DNA of 64,000 nt from the NCBI RefSeq assembly GCF_030506255.1, contig NZ_CP113431.1:2232001-2296000 (forward strand), read 5' to 3'. The stretch is from Nocardioides sp. Arc9.136. Lineage in GTDB: Bacteria > Actinomycetota > Actinomycetes > Propionibacteriales > Nocardioidaceae. A program made the position numbers and the translations under genes. Shown here in pieces: positions 44,187 to 52,757 of this stretch. How positions within the stretch are numbered: position 1 is the stretch's first letter; the number at the start of each line of letters is the position of its first letter. Below the pieces are notes generated by a model that saw only the letters and a program-made list of their open reading frames with translations, did no database searches and was not told where the DNA came from.

Positions 44187-44534
44187 CTAGTCGGTGCACT
44201 GGCCCCATGCACCAGCTGCCCACGTCCCAGCACCGGTGCGCCGGACCTCGACCTGCAGGACACGCGTTCCCTCCCCGTTGAGGAGGTCGACCACGCGCAC
44301 CGCGCTCCGCGGCCCGCTGCCCACGTCGTGACCACGCGCCTGGGTCCGTAGCGACACGACGCTTCCGAGATCGGTACGGGCCAGCATCTCGTCCTGCAAC
44401 GCCCGCCAGGTCCGAGCATGGGCCACATCGATGTAGTGGCTCACGCAGTCGTCTTGCGGGGTGGTGCCGCCACTCGAGCACGCGCTCACCGCAGCGATCA
44501 CGAGGATGCCGACGGCATGGATCCGGGGTGGCAC
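44187..44534 (-). CDS. Small lipoprotein, 115 aa
   Basis: GTG 44534 gives a signal HAVGILVIAAVSAC with lipid Cys at residue 19 (VSAC-SSGG). The mature domain contains DCVSHYIDVAHARTWRALQD, SLRTQARGHDVG and a final CTD; two Cys may pair. Not recognised beyond being an exported lipoprotein. Confidence 0.65.
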   Translation of the reverse strand: MPPRIHAVGILVIAAVSACSSGGTTPQDDCVSHYIDVAHARTWRALQDEMLARTDLGSVVSLRTQARGHDVGSGPRSAVRVVDLLNGEGTRVLQVEVRRTGAGTWAAGAWGQCTD

Positions 44535-44715
44535 AGCCGATGGACGTCCGACATGCTGGAGGGGTTCCCCTGGACCATGCGTCCGTCCCGTGGAGCGCTG
44601 GCCGAGGCGTCACCGGGCGGGGTCACAACGCTGCGCGCCCACGTGCGGACCGCATCTTGGGGATAGACAGAGGGGGTCGCCGGTACGGCCTCCGGCCCGG
44701 TGACACTCTCGGGCG

Positions 44716-45204
44716 ATGACCCACCGGTGCGCCACGGCCCTGCGCGGACTGGTCACTCTGGTGCTCGGCGTGCTGGCGCTGTGGGCGCTTCCGGGAGGCG
44801 GGCAACTGACGTTCGCAGGCACCGTGCTGGCCGGGACGGCGCTCCTCGGTCTCGTCACCTGGCGCGGTCGCGCGCTCTGGTACGTCCTCGGAGCCGGTCT
44901 GGTCGTCGCCGGTCTGTTCCTAGGACTCAAGGACGGGCCGTTCGGTGCCGCGACTACTGGCTACTGCGGCTCGCTCTTCTCGCCGGGCCACAGCGCCGCC
45001 GACGATGCTCCGCGCGGCACCTACGTCCGCTGTGAGGAAACCCGTCGAGAGCGCCTGCCCATCGTTGCCGGGCTTGGCCTCTTGGCGGTTGCTGCACTCG
45101 CTGCGTCCACTCACCAGCCCGAGATCCACCACCCCCGACATGCGTCACGCCGGACACGACCTGGGCCCGTCCGCCGCTCGTCCCGCGGGAAGAGAGCGGT
45201 CTGA
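44716..45204 (+). CDS. Hypothetical membrane protein, 162 aa
   Basis: Four hydrophobic segments: GLVTLVLGVLALWALPGG, LAGTALLGLVTW, VLGAGLVVAGLFLGL and, after an external loop with two Cys (TGYCGSLFSP, YVRCEETRRE), IVAGLGLLAVAALAAS. The tail is Arg-rich. Codon bias is weaker than in the core regions. Not recognised. Confidence 0.6.
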   Translation: MTHRCATALRGLVTLVLGVLALWALPGGGQLTFAGTVLAGTALLGLVTWRGRALWYVLGAGLVVAGLFLGLKDGPFGAATTGYCGSLFSPGHSAADDAPRGTYVRCEETRRERLPIVAGLGLLAVAALAASTHQPEIHHPRHASRRTRPGPVRRSSRGKRAV

Positions 45205-45256
45205 CCGCGCGGGGCCTGGTGCCTCGCCGTCGGCAGGCGCCTCGTCCGCGCGGGAC

Positions 45257-45700
45257 CTAGCCCGCGCCGTCGGAGGACAGGCCAGGCACGCCCGGTGGCA
45301 CGCGGTCCGCGGACGGGACGATGACCGGGTGCGACCTCCTGGCGAGCATCCGCTCCTGAGCCGCCCGTGCCTGCACGACGTCCTCGTCCCCCACACCATC
45401 GAGCGCGTCGAGCGTCCCGATCGTGCCCGTGGAGAGCGCCGCTCCGCTCGTGGACGCGTTTCCGTCCCCGCCGACGAGCCAGACCAGGCCGCGGGCGTCT
45501 CCCGGGTCGTGGCGTCCCTTCTCGGCGTCGTCGCGCACCAGCGCGATGGCGTACGTGAGCCGGTCGCCGGCCCGCCGTTGAGCCCAGTCGATGACCTGGA
45601 GCAGGTCAGCACCCGTGATGTCGAACGTCCAGGTGCTCCCGCCGGTCGACTCTGCGCCGCTGGCGTGCAGATAGACCCGGAACCGGGGCGCCGAGTCCTC
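45257..45700 (-). pseudogene. N-terminally truncated gene remnant
   Basis: The minus frame from 45700 to 45257 reads well: RFRVYLHASGAESTGGSTW, TFDITGADLLQVIDWAQRRA, GDRLTYAIALVRDDAEKG, then RGLVWLVGGDGNAS. A TGA at 45701-45703 and absence of a start before 45538 mean the beginning is lost. No upstream frame joins it cleanly, so it is a truncated or frameshifted gene of unknown family. Confidence 0.5.
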
Positions 45701-45900
45701 TCACGAGGAGTCCCGCTCGTCGACTGCTTCCACCTCGATGCGGCCCCCAGCGGCAGCCTCCCACGGTGCACGGGCGGGCATCGGATGAGCATGCGGTTCG
45801 CCGTGCACGGGCGCCGCCGACCGGAGAGGTGTCGCCCTGGTTCTCTTCACCTTGGGCCTTGCCTGCGGTAGGAAGGGCGCCTGAGGAAACGGAGCCGCTC

Positions 45901-46134
45901 ATGGCTGTAGTTGTGGGAATGGTCATCGCCATCGCGTCGATCTTGGGGATCGACTGGTACCGGTCCTCGCGCCTCAAGCGCGCGCTTGCGGAGAACCAGC
46001 ACAACGACACGAAGTCCCTCACGCGGTCCGAGGCAGCCAACGCGGCCATGCTCAATCGTGCACAGCGCACGGCGGAGGCGTCCCACCCCGCCCAGACCGT
46101 CGGTGGACTCTCGATCGGCGACGGCTCGCACTAG
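45901..46134 (+). CDS. Membrane-anchored hypothetical protein, 77 aa
   Basis: ATG 45901: MAVVVGMVIAIASILGIDWY forms one membrane helix, then a basic/helical cytoplasmic domain RSSRLKRALAENQHNDTKSL and SEAANAAMLNRAQRTAEASH. Not recognised. It ends about 235 bases before the tRNA terminator. Confidence 0.55.
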   Translation: MAVVVGMVIAIASILGIDWYRSSRLKRALAENQHNDTKSLTRSEAANAAMLNRAQRTAEASHPAQTVGGLSIGDGSH

Positions 46135-46367
46135 CGAAAGGCACTCGGACCGACTTCCCGGACGGCTCCCGCGCGCACGCCGTCACCGCCGTGCGCCTGC
46201 CGGCCGGGATCGGCGGAGACGGTTGACCGCGGTGCCGTTGGTCGGAGTGGACCGCGGCGCAGCTCAAGCCTGACGTCCGTTGCACCCACACAGCCATCGG
46301 GCTGCGACCGCCACCCTCGTCGGCGGCTTGCTCGTCAAGCGGGAACAGTGCTCGACACCCAAATGCC
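46135..46367. other. Intergenic region
   Basis: No gene seen between the small membrane protein and the tRNA terminator. This is the chromosomal flank outside the island. Confidence 0.4.
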
Positions 46368-46409
46368 GAACCGCCCCTGGCCTGCGTCTCCGCAGGTCAG
46401 GGGCGGTTC
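46368..46409 (-). terminator. tRNA terminator hairpin
   Basis: GAACCGCCCCTGGCCTGCG at 46368-46386 pairs with 46391-46409, with one mismatch across TCTC. It lies six bases beyond the tRNA 3' fragment on the minus strand and is most simply the original terminator of the intact tRNA gene. Confidence 0.75.
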
Positions 46410-46414
46410 CTCGG

Positions 46415-46450
46415 TCGGGCTGACAGGATTTGAACCTGCGACCCCTTGAC
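46415..46450 (-). other. tRNA 3' fragment (likely tRNA-Pro), att site
   Basis: Minus strand 46450 to 46415: anticodon-stem 3' strand TCAAG, variable loop GGGTC, T arm GCAGG-TTCAAAT-CCTGT, acceptor CAGCCCG and discriminator A. The 5' half of the tRNA is missing on the right; the sequence there is unrelated. As I recall the actinobacterial tRNA-Pro(GGG), it ends this way. Its 3' side (left) is chromosome and terminator, so the integrated element lies to the right and the intact tRNA should be beyond base 64000. Confidence 0.75.
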
Positions 46451-47351
46451 GTACGGCGCGTGGAAGTTGTCCGGCCGTCGTCCCTCCATGGTTCTTGACG
46501 ATGTGTGCTGTGACCTGCGCTGTTACTAACGACGCGACTATGTGAGCCCTCGTCGGTGCTGACGCCTTGCGCTCCTTTTGGACGGTCCACGCTGGGGTTT
46601 TCGGGACATAAACGCGCCAGGACTCAAGTCCTACGGGTCTGTCGGCTCGCGGGTCTCGGCTCGGGGGCGTTCAAGGTCGCGGTTCGTTTCGCGGAGCGCA
46701 ATGGTGACCAGTGGACGGGAGCAAGGCACTCGACGCCGCAATCACGCTCTTCAGCGGTCGCCAGCCCGAGGATCTACTCGAAGCGAAGGAGCGCGCCGGC
46801 CTCAAACGCGAGCTGGCCAGCGAGCCTCCGACCACCGGTTAGCGCTCTCGGCCGCAACCCTGGCCCGCAAGGCCAGGTCGACGATCGCGCGCTTGAGGTC
46901 CGCCCCGTCGGGCAGTCCGGAGCCCGACTGCGAGGTCATCACGCTCGCCGAGCCCAGCGCGCCGATGCCTCGGCGAGGTTCTCCTACGAGAACACCACCT
47001 TGAGCATGGTGCCGTGGCTACCGGGCGGTCGGCAAGGGAGGATCGAACGGGCCAGTGAGGTCGAGCCCGTCGGTGCCACGCCGCCGGGTGAGCTGGTCCG
47101 CGCGCACGAAGCCGTAACCGCGGCCGCAACGGCGCCACCAACCATCCCCGGGGGTGGCGTCGCTGCGACGCGACCGCGTACGTCTCAGCGTGCCGAGTTA
47201 CGGGCTCCCGGGTGGATCGTGGCTGGCGATCGGCGACTCGGGGACCGTCGCTCCGCGGGTGCGGCGCCGCCTTGGCACACGAAGCGGCCCCGCGGGCATC
47301 GCCCCAGGCTGCCGGTTATCGTGGTCGCCCACCTACGACGAAGGATCTGGA
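46451..47351. other. Gene debris at the island edge
   Basis: About 900 bases without an intact gene. Short stretches look coding-like: plus 46711-46842 (KALDAAITLFSGRQPEDLLE then AKERAGLKRELAS) and minus 46939-46802 (GLPDGADLKRAIVDLALRAR). They overlap each other and end in stops. No integrase is present. This looks like worn-out remains of genes. Confidence 0.5.
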
Positions 47352-47912
47352 ATGCGAGCACCGTTGACGTCAATGACCTTGAGGGCCAGCGAGGACGGCG
47401 AGCTCAATCCTCTCGTGCCGCACCCCATCGAGATCGTCTTGTCGCTCGTGGTGTTTGCGATCCTCTTCTACCTCGCGAGGAAGTTCGTCATACCGGCGTT
47501 TGAGGCGGCCTACACCGAGCGCACGCGGACGATCCGTGGCGGCCTCGAGGCGGCCGAGACGCGGCAAGCCGCCGCCGATGCGAAGCTTGCCGACCTGGAC
47601 AGGCAGCTCGACGAGGCCAGCTATGAGACCGCCCGGATCCGCGAGGAGGCGCGTGAGCAGAGCGCGGCAATTGTCGCCGAGATGCGCGAGCAGGCCGCGG
47701 CCGAGTCCGTCCGGATCGTCGAGCACGGCCGAGCCCAGGTGGAGGCCGAGCGTCAGCAGGCGGTGACCTCTTTGCGCGCCGAGGTCGGCACGCTCGCGAC
47801 GTCGCTTGCCGGTCGGATCGTCGTCGAGTCGTTGGAGAACGATGACCTGCAGCGACGCGTTGTCGACCGTTTCCTTGCCGATCTTGAAGGCGGCCCCGCG
47901 GGCCAGAACTGA
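47352..47912 (+). CDS. Orphan ATP synthase F0 subunit b-like protein
   Basis: A 186-residue protein with the actinobacterial AtpF plan: short lead NPLVPHPIEIVLSLVVFAIL with one membrane helix, then ARKFVIPAFEAAYTERTRTI, a long charged coiled coil (RQLDEASYETARIREEAREQ), and a C-terminus LRAEVGTLATSLAGRIVVES that normally contacts subunit delta. No other ATP synthase gene is near. It may replace or compete with the chromosomal b subunit, or have another job. ATG 47352 has AAGGAT upstream; ATG 47373 is an alternative. Confidence 0.85.
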   Translation: MRAPLTSMTLRASEDGELNPLVPHPIEIVLSLVVFAILFYLARKFVIPAFEAAYTERTRTIRGGLEAAETRQAAADAKLADLDRQLDEASYETARIREEAREQSAAIVAEMREQAAAESVRIVEHGRAQVEAERQQAVTSLRAEVGTLATSLAGRIVVESLENDDLQRRVVDRFLADLEGGPAGQN

Positions 47913-48242
47913 GCGAGGTTCGCCCTGGCCTGAGAGGTGGTCGGTACGCCGGATCCTGCAAGTCTCGGGCGGACCGGCTCAGCGCGACGCGAATAGTTGC
48001 GGCCTCGATTGTCTCGACGCGATCCAGTGCCCTGCTCCGCTAGGACACGGGATCGTTTTCGTCTCAACATCGGTGCGTCGACGACGTTGCCTGGGCGCTG
48101 CTGCCTCACCCTGTCGCGCAAAGGCGTGTCCACCACCCCCAAGGGGTCGGCTGGGGGTGCGCGGCGCTCGCGTGCGCGGACCTCGAGCCCGGACGCTCCG
48201 GCGACTACCTCTGGTGGCCGGGCTGCCCGCCACCCGCATTGC
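47913..48242. other. Intergenic region before dsbA operon
   Basis: About 330 bases. Several short open stretches but no credible gene. It ends in the promoter/operator at 48243. Confidence 0.4.
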
Positions 48243-48259
48243 TACTATGCGCGGTAGTA
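48243..48259. promoter_or_regulatory. TACTA-N7-TAGTA operator, copy 1 (DsbA operon)
   Basis: TACTATGCGCGGTAGTA is a 17-bp dyad with perfect 5-bp arms. TACTAT also fits a -10 box; with transcription starting about 48255, GAGAGG would precede ATG 48284. Same dyad and spacing occur at 58527 and 62777. Confidence 0.65.
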
Positions 48260-48283
48260 ATCACGGAGAGGTGTCGAGGTTCA

Positions 48284-48943
48284 ATGCGCACACAAACGAA
48301 GGTTGCGGCTGTTGCTGCCGTGGCCCTGATCGTCTCGATGGTCGCGGTGTTCTTCGTCGCCCAGCAGCGCGAGAGCGATGGGCCTCGACCGGTCAGTAGC
48401 CCGGAACAGGCCAGCGCGGTGGTCCGCGAGGACAGCCGAATCCTCGGCGAGAAGGGGACCAGCGGTACGACGTTCGTGGAGTTCTTGGACTTCGAGTGTG
48501 AGGCGTGCGGCGCGGCGTTCCCGGTCGTGGAGGAGCTGAGAGAGAAGTACGCCGGCGAGGTGACTTTTGTCGTGCGCTACTTCCCGCTCCCGGGCCACTT
48601 CAACGCCGAACGCGCCGCTCGTGCCGTGGAGGCCGCGGCACGCCAGGGCGAGTTCGAGGCGTTGTACACGAAGATGTACGAGACCCAGTCCTCGTGGGGC
48701 GAGGCTCAAGAGCCCCATGACGACCTGTTCCGCGGCTTCGCCGAGGACCTGGGCCTGGACATGGCAAAGTTCGACGCCGACTACGCCTCCAAGGAGGTGG
48801 CCGACCGGGTGCAGCGCGACGTCGACGACGGGCTGGCGCTGGGCGTTCAGGGCACGCCGACGTTCTACATCGACGGTCAGCCGTTCCAGCCGCAGAGCAT
48901 CGAGGACTTCCACACCGCGCTGGATGAGGCGATCAAGAAGTGA
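48284..48943 (+). CDS. DsbA-like thiol oxidoreductase, membrane-anchored
   Basis: A 219-residue thioredoxin-fold protein. An N-terminal membrane anchor (VAAVAAVALIVSMVAVFFVA) is followed by the domain with active site FECEACGAAFP (CEAC) near residue 68, the helical insert and GVQGTPTFYIDG with the cis-Pro. It introduces disulfides in exported proteins. ATG 48284 has GAGG upstream. Its stop overlaps the VKOR start (GTGA), so the oxidase and its oxidant are coupled. Confidence 0.9.
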   Translation: MRTQTKVAAVAAVALIVSMVAVFFVAQQRESDGPRPVSSPEQASAVVREDSRILGEKGTSGTTFVEFLDFECEACGAAFPVVEELREKYAGEVTFVVRYFPLPGHFNAERAARAVEAAARQGEFEALYTKMYETQSSWGEAQEPHDDLFRGFAEDLGLDMAKFDADYASKEVADRVQRDVDDGLALGVQGTPTFYIDGQPFQPQSIEDFHTALDEAIKK

Positions 48944-49710
48944 CCGACGACCGCCCGGGGCGCGGCTCCGGGCTCGGCTCGTCGCATCAGGGCGCCTGGC
49001 CCTCGTCGGCGGGCGCCGCGTCCAGCAAGCCCCTCTCGGCTACTGGTCGGCCAGGTCGACCTCGCGCCGTTCGGGCGGACGCCGACCCGGGGCTCGCGAG
49101 CGCGCGCGCCGGCGTCGCCGACGCAGCCGACGATCGGCGCCTGGCGTGGGGCTTGTTGGTCGGCGCCGCGCTCGGGCTGGTCGCCTCGGCGGTGCTGCTC
49201 GTCGAGCGGCTGCGCCTGGCCGAGGATCCGACCTACGTTCCGTCCTGCAGCCTCAACCCGGTGCTGAGTTGCGGCTCGGTGATGGCCTCAAGCCAGGCAT
49301 CGCTGCTGGGTTTCCCCAACCCGGTCCTTGGCGTGGGCCTGTTCCCGATCGTGGTCACCACCGCGGTCGTCCTTCTCACGGGGGCACGCCTGCCGCGCTG
49401 GTACTGGCTGGGACTGCAGCTGGGCGTAACCGCGGCACTGGCGCTGGTGGGGTGGCTGGTCTTCCAGAGCGTGTACCGCATCGGCGCCCTGTGCCCCTAC
49501 TGCATGGTCGTGTGGGCGGTGGTGGTGCCGATGTTCTGGTACCTGACGTTGCGCAACGCCAAGTCCGGCGTCTTCGAGGCGCGCCTGGCCCGGAGTCCGG
49601 CGCTGCGGGTGGTCCAGGCTTGGCACGCCCCCATTCTGCTGCTGGTTGTCCTCGGCGTGCTTGCGCTCGTCGGGGTGCGGTTCTGGTCGTACTGGTCGAC
49701 GCTGGTGTGA
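48940..49710 (+). CDS. Vitamin K epoxide reductase family protein
   Basis: A 256-residue membrane protein with five segments. The VKOR cysteines are in SCSLNPVLSCGSVM (loop pair) and LCPYCMVVW (CxxC active site). The N-terminus is a long Ala/Arg/Ser-rich cytoplasmic lead. VKOR reoxidises DsbA using quinone, as in mycobacteria. GTG 48940 overlaps the dsbA stop. Confidence 0.9.
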   Translation: MTDDRPGRGSGLGSSHQGAWPSSAGAASSKPLSATGRPGRPRAVRADADPGLASARAGVADAADDRRLAWGLLVGAALGLVASAVLLVERLRLAEDPTYVPSCSLNPVLSCGSVMASSQASLLGFPNPVLGVGLFPIVVTTAVVLLTGARLPRWYWLGLQLGVTAALALVGWLVFQSVYRIGALCPYCMVVWAVVVPMFWYLTLRNAKSGVFEARLARSPALRVVQAWHAPILLLVVLGVLALVGVRFWSYWSTLV

Positions 49711-49723
49711 GGGGCCGGTGACA

Positions 49724-50509
49724 ATGGATCTTGGCGGCGCACAGGGCGCCATCCTCGATGGTTCGATGCTGATCGCGTTGCCGGTTGCGCTGGCGGCGGG
49801 CTTGCTGTCGTTCTTCACCCCGTGCTCTTTGCCGCTCGTGCCGGGCTACCTCTCGTACGTGGCCGGCATGGCGGGCGCTGAGTCGGAGGTGACGCGCGAG
49901 CTGCGCGGGGGTCGCCCCGCACGTCGGTGGCGCACGGTGACCGGCGCCGGCTTGTTCGTGCTGGGGTTCGCGGTCGTCTTCGCCAGCTACGGGTTGGCGC
50001 TTGGCTCGATCGGCGCGCAACTGGCAACCAACCAGGCCCTCATCTGGCGCGTATCTGGGGCGTTGACCATCCTGCTCGGCGTGCTCTTCGCCGGAGTCGC
50101 TGGACAGCTTCCGGTGCTGGGCCGCACCGTCCGGCCTCGTCTGGCGCCCCGGGCCGGCCTGTGGGGTGCGCCATTGCTAGGCGCGGCCTTCGGTGTCGGC
50201 TGGACCCCGTGCGTAGGACCGGCTCTGGCGGCGGTATTGACGTTGGCGACCACCTCGGCGACCGCTTCGCGAGGCGCGGTCCTGTCGTTGTTCTACGCCT
50301 TCGGTTTGGGAGTGCCGTTCCTTGTGGCGGCGGTGTCCCTGACGCGGTCGATGCGGCTGTTTCGCTGGGTCGGGGCGCACTCGAGGTGGATCACCCGGGG
50401 CGGTGGACTGCTGTTGATTGGAGTCGGGGTGTTGCAGGTGAGTGGGGTGTGGGCGGAGCTGGTCGCCCAGCTACAGGCAGTCGTTGCTGGCTGGCAGGCG
50501 CCGCTGTGA
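49724..50509 (+). CDS. ccdA: CcdA-type cytochrome c biogenesis protein
   Basis: A 261-residue protein with six or more membrane segments. The two redox cysteines lie in LSFFTPCSLPLVPGYLSYV and GVGWTPCVGPALAAVL, as in CcdA/DsbD. It passes electrons from cytosolic thioredoxin to extracytoplasmic thiol proteins such as TlpA and ResA. ATG 49724 suits the GAGGGG upstream; GTG 49718 is possible. Its stop overlaps the TlpA start. Confidence 0.92.
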   Translation: MDLGGAQGAILDGSMLIALPVALAAGLLSFFTPCSLPLVPGYLSYVAGMAGAESEVTRELRGGRPARRWRTVTGAGLFVLGFAVVFASYGLALGSIGAQLATNQALIWRVSGALTILLGVLFAGVAGQLPVLGRTVRPRLAPRAGLWGAPLLGAAFGVGWTPCVGPALAAVLTLATTSATASRGAVLSLFYAFGLGVPFLVAAVSLTRSMRLFRWVGAHSRWITRGGGLLLIGVGVLQVSGVWAELVAQLQAVVAGWQAPL

Positions 50510-51102
50510 GCGCCTCCGCCGCGCGAACCAGAGGAATCCTCGCCGGCGTGTTCGGCTGCGCGCTGGTGATCCTCCTGGTCCTGGTGATGTTCTGGCCCGA
50601 CCGATCGCCCGAGGGGGCGTCGGGTGGTCCCGAAGGTGGTGTCGTTCAGCTCTACGACGCCCAGGACCGCGTCGAGTTGGAGCCGTTCTCGGTCCGTACG
50701 CTCGGCGGCGCCCAGCTCGACGGGAACGACCTGATCGGAACGGTCACCGTCGTCAACGTTTGGGGGTCGTGGTGCGGGCCGTGCCGCGCAGAGGCGCCGG
50801 ACCTCGTGGCGGCCGCGTCAGCGGCGCGCGAGCGGGTGAGGTTCGTAGGCATCAACGTGCGGGACAGTCCCGACGCGGCCCGCGCGTTTGAGCGGAAGTT
50901 CGAGGTGCCCTACGACAGCGTGCATCCCGACGACAGTGGCGAGGCGATTCTGGCGTTCAACGGGGCCTTGACCGCAGCCGCGGTGCCGACAACCGTCGTG
51001 TTGGACGCGAGAGGTGCGGTAGCCGCTCGGGTGGTCGGACCGGTTGACCGGTCCACGCTGGAAGGTCTCATCGACGAGGTCGTCGCTACCTCACCGCGTT
51101 GA
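50506..51102 (+). CDS. TlpA/ResA-like thioredoxin, membrane-anchored
   Basis: A 198-residue protein. GTG 50506 gives an N-terminal anchor (ILAGVFGCALVILLVLVMFW), a linker, then the thioredoxin domain with NVWGSWCGPCRAEAP near residue 88 and cis-Pro in AAVPTTVVLD. It probably reduces the CxxCH of apocytochrome c so that ResB-CcsB can attach heme. Last gene of the DsbA-VKOR-CcdA-TlpA operon. Confidence 0.9.
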   Translation: MSASAARTRGILAGVFGCALVILLVLVMFWPDRSPEGASGGPEGGVVQLYDAQDRVELEPFSVRTLGGAQLDGNDLIGTVTVVNVWGSWCGPCRAEAPDLVAAASAARERVRFVGINVRDSPDAARAFERKFEVPYDSVHPDDSGEAILAFNGALTAAAVPTTVVLDARGAVAARVVGPVDRSTLEGLIDEVVATSPR

Positions 51103-51411
51103 CGGGTACGTCCGGTCGTCGGACCAGCCCGCTACGTCAGGCCCGCTACCTCGGGCCCGCGACAAGGGCCCGCACCATCGTCCGGCTCGCCACGTCTCGT
51201 TGCAGACGTCCTGCAGGGTGGTCGCTCGCTGGCAGGCCCCGCGACGCAGACGCTGCCTCCCGCGGGTGCCCGACGGGGGCGCGCCACGACCCCGCTGGGC
51301 AGGTGAGTTGTCGGCTGCCGCGCGGCGGACCGGGGGCGGTACGCACGAAGTGGACGTGTGGTCGGTACCCGGCGTGGGCGCGCCAGCCCTGCGTCAGGCC
51401 GGGCCGAGAGG
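51103..51411. other. Convergent intergenic region
   Basis: About 310 bases between two convergent operons. It has a short tandem repeat (CCCGCTACGTCAGG then CCCGCTACCTCGGG near 51129-51156) and small GGGCCCGC inverted arms that may terminate transcripts. No gene seen. Confidence 0.4.
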
Positions 51412-52395
51412 TCAGGAGGGTTCGATCGCCAGCGGCGCGATGGCGCAGCAGTCGCGTGTCGCGGCCTCGACGGCGGGGGCCAAGGCGATCGAAACCGGCA
51501 ACGACAGCACGGCGAGCGCGGCTGCGGCGACCATCGATCCTTGACCTGCGCGGCGGCGTGGGACCGGAGCGGTGAGCCGTCGAACCCGCTGGACTGCGGC
51601 GGTGTCGCTGGCGCCCAGGGCGACCTCGGGTCGCGTACCCGTGCCGAGCGCGACCAGCGCTTGGGCGAGGGTGCGTCGCTCGCGCGCGGTCGAGGCGGCA
51701 TCGTCGGCGGCCATTTCCACGAGGACCGCGATCTCGCGGTGTGCGGCCGCAAAGACGGCAACTCGCGGGAAGGTGGTGCGCAGGGCGTCCGCGCAGGCCA
51801 GGGCGAGGTCGTGCCGTGCGCGCAGGTGACGGCGCTCATGGCCCAGGACGAGGTGTCGCTCGCCGTCGGTGAGCAGTGCCAGCGCCGCGGTCGAGAGCAC
51901 GACAGTGCCGTGACGGCCCGGATGGCCAGCACCGCCGGGCAGGCAGTAGGCCACCGGCTCGGCGTGCTCGATGACGATGAAACCTTCGGGGTGTTGGTGA
52001 CCCACCAGCGCCAACGCCTTGCGTTGGGCCCGGCGAGCTTGGTCGGCCCAGCGGATCCGCCGGGCGGTGGTCAGGGCGAGCTTGGTGGCGAGGAACGCGA
52101 CGACGGTGAGCGCAGCGATGCCCGGCCACGGGCCCAGCGGGGTCGCGTAGTGCTCGATCACCGTGAGCGTGTGGGCTCCGAACAGGTCGGCGACGGCGTA
52201 TCGCAGCGGCAAGAACGGCAGCGCCAGTGCCACAGCGGCTAAGAACCCGGCCAGGACGACGGAGAACGACAGCGCCTGCCAGGCCAGGATCCCGCAGCGG
52301 GGGGCGCGGTTGATCCAGGTCCACCGGCTCAGGGCCGTGGCGCCGCCGCTGCCGGCGGCCACCACGTAGGCCGCCAGGAGCAGCGCGGCGGTCAT
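51412..52395 (-). CDS. M56 family metallopeptidase (BlaR1-like)
   Basis: A 327-residue membrane peptidase. Four or so membrane segments surround the zinc motif LVLGHERRHLRARHD (HExxH) near residue 195, with the third ligand likely Glu in LVEMAADDA. It lacks the extracellular penicillin-binding sensor of BlaR1. It should cleave or release the BlaI repressor encoded directly upstream (4-base overlap). What signal activates it is unknown. Confidence 0.85.
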   Translation of the reverse strand: MTAALLLAAYVVAAGSGGATALSRWTWINRAPRCGILAWQALSFSVVLAGFLAAVALALPFLPLRYAVADLFGAHTLTVIEHYATPLGPWPGIAALTVVAFLATKLALTTARRIRWADQARRAQRKALALVGHQHPEGFIVIEHAEPVAYCLPGGAGHPGRHGTVVLSTAALALLTDGERHLVLGHERRHLRARHDLALACADALRTTFPRVAVFAAAHREIAVLVEMAADDAASTARERRTLAQALVALGTGTRPEVALGASDTAAVQRVRRLTAPVPRRRAGQGSMVAAAALAVLSLPVSIALAPAVEAATRDCCAIAPLAIEPS

Positions 52396-52757
52396 GAGGG
52401 TTCCTCCGCGCGTTCGCTCAACGCTGTCCGCAGCTGCGCGACCTCGCCGGGGTCGAGTGTCTCGACGAACCGCAGGAGCGTGGCGCTGCGATCGGTGCTG
52501 TCGGCCAGCACCTGCCCCAGCAGCTCGGCGGTGTGCTCCTCGCGTGTCGAGGTGGCAGCGTAGAGGTAGGCCCGGCCCTGCTTCTGGCGGCGAACCAGAC
52601 CCTTGGAGTGCAGGTTGTCCATGACGGTCATGACCGTGGTGTAGGCCAAGGGGCGTTCCTGGACAAGGTCTTCGAGCACGTCGCGGACGGAGACCGGACG
52701 GTTCCATGACCACAGGCGCTGCATGACTGCCGCCTCGAGTTGTCCGAGCTGTCTCAT
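52392..52757 (-). CDS. BlaI/MecI/CopY-type repressor
   Basis: A 121-residue winged-helix repressor: LGQLEAAVMQRLWSWNRPVS at the start, then YTTVMTVMDNLHSKGLVRRQ, and AAELLGQVL-like dimer helices (TAELLGQVLADSTDRSATLL). It overlaps both neighbours by 4 bases, so it is made with the CopD-CtaG protein and the M56 peptidase. The dyad TACTA-N7-TAGTA at the operon promoter (58527) and at two other sites is the likely operator; binding is inferred, not shown. Confidence 0.9.
   Translation of the reverse strand: MRQLGQLEAAVMQRLWSWNRPVSVRDVLEDLVQERPLAYTTVMTVMDNLHSKGLVRRQKQGRAYLYAATSTREEHTAELLGQVLADSTDRSATLLRFVETLDPGEVAQLRTALSERAEEPS

Noticed and set aside
46415..46450. A complete tRNA gene
   Set aside because: The acceptor 5' strand, D arm and anticodon loop are missing on the right side; only the 3' half is present.
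46711..46842. A 43-residue gene
   Set aside because: It overlaps an opposing frame of similar quality, has no ribosome binding site and stops abruptly; treated as debris.
46451..47351. An integrase or transposase gene at the island end
   Set aside because: No frame shows tyrosine or serine recombinase motifs; only short broken frames are present.
51129..51156. CRISPR-like or satellite repeat
   Set aside because: Only two imperfect copies of 14 bases and no spacers.
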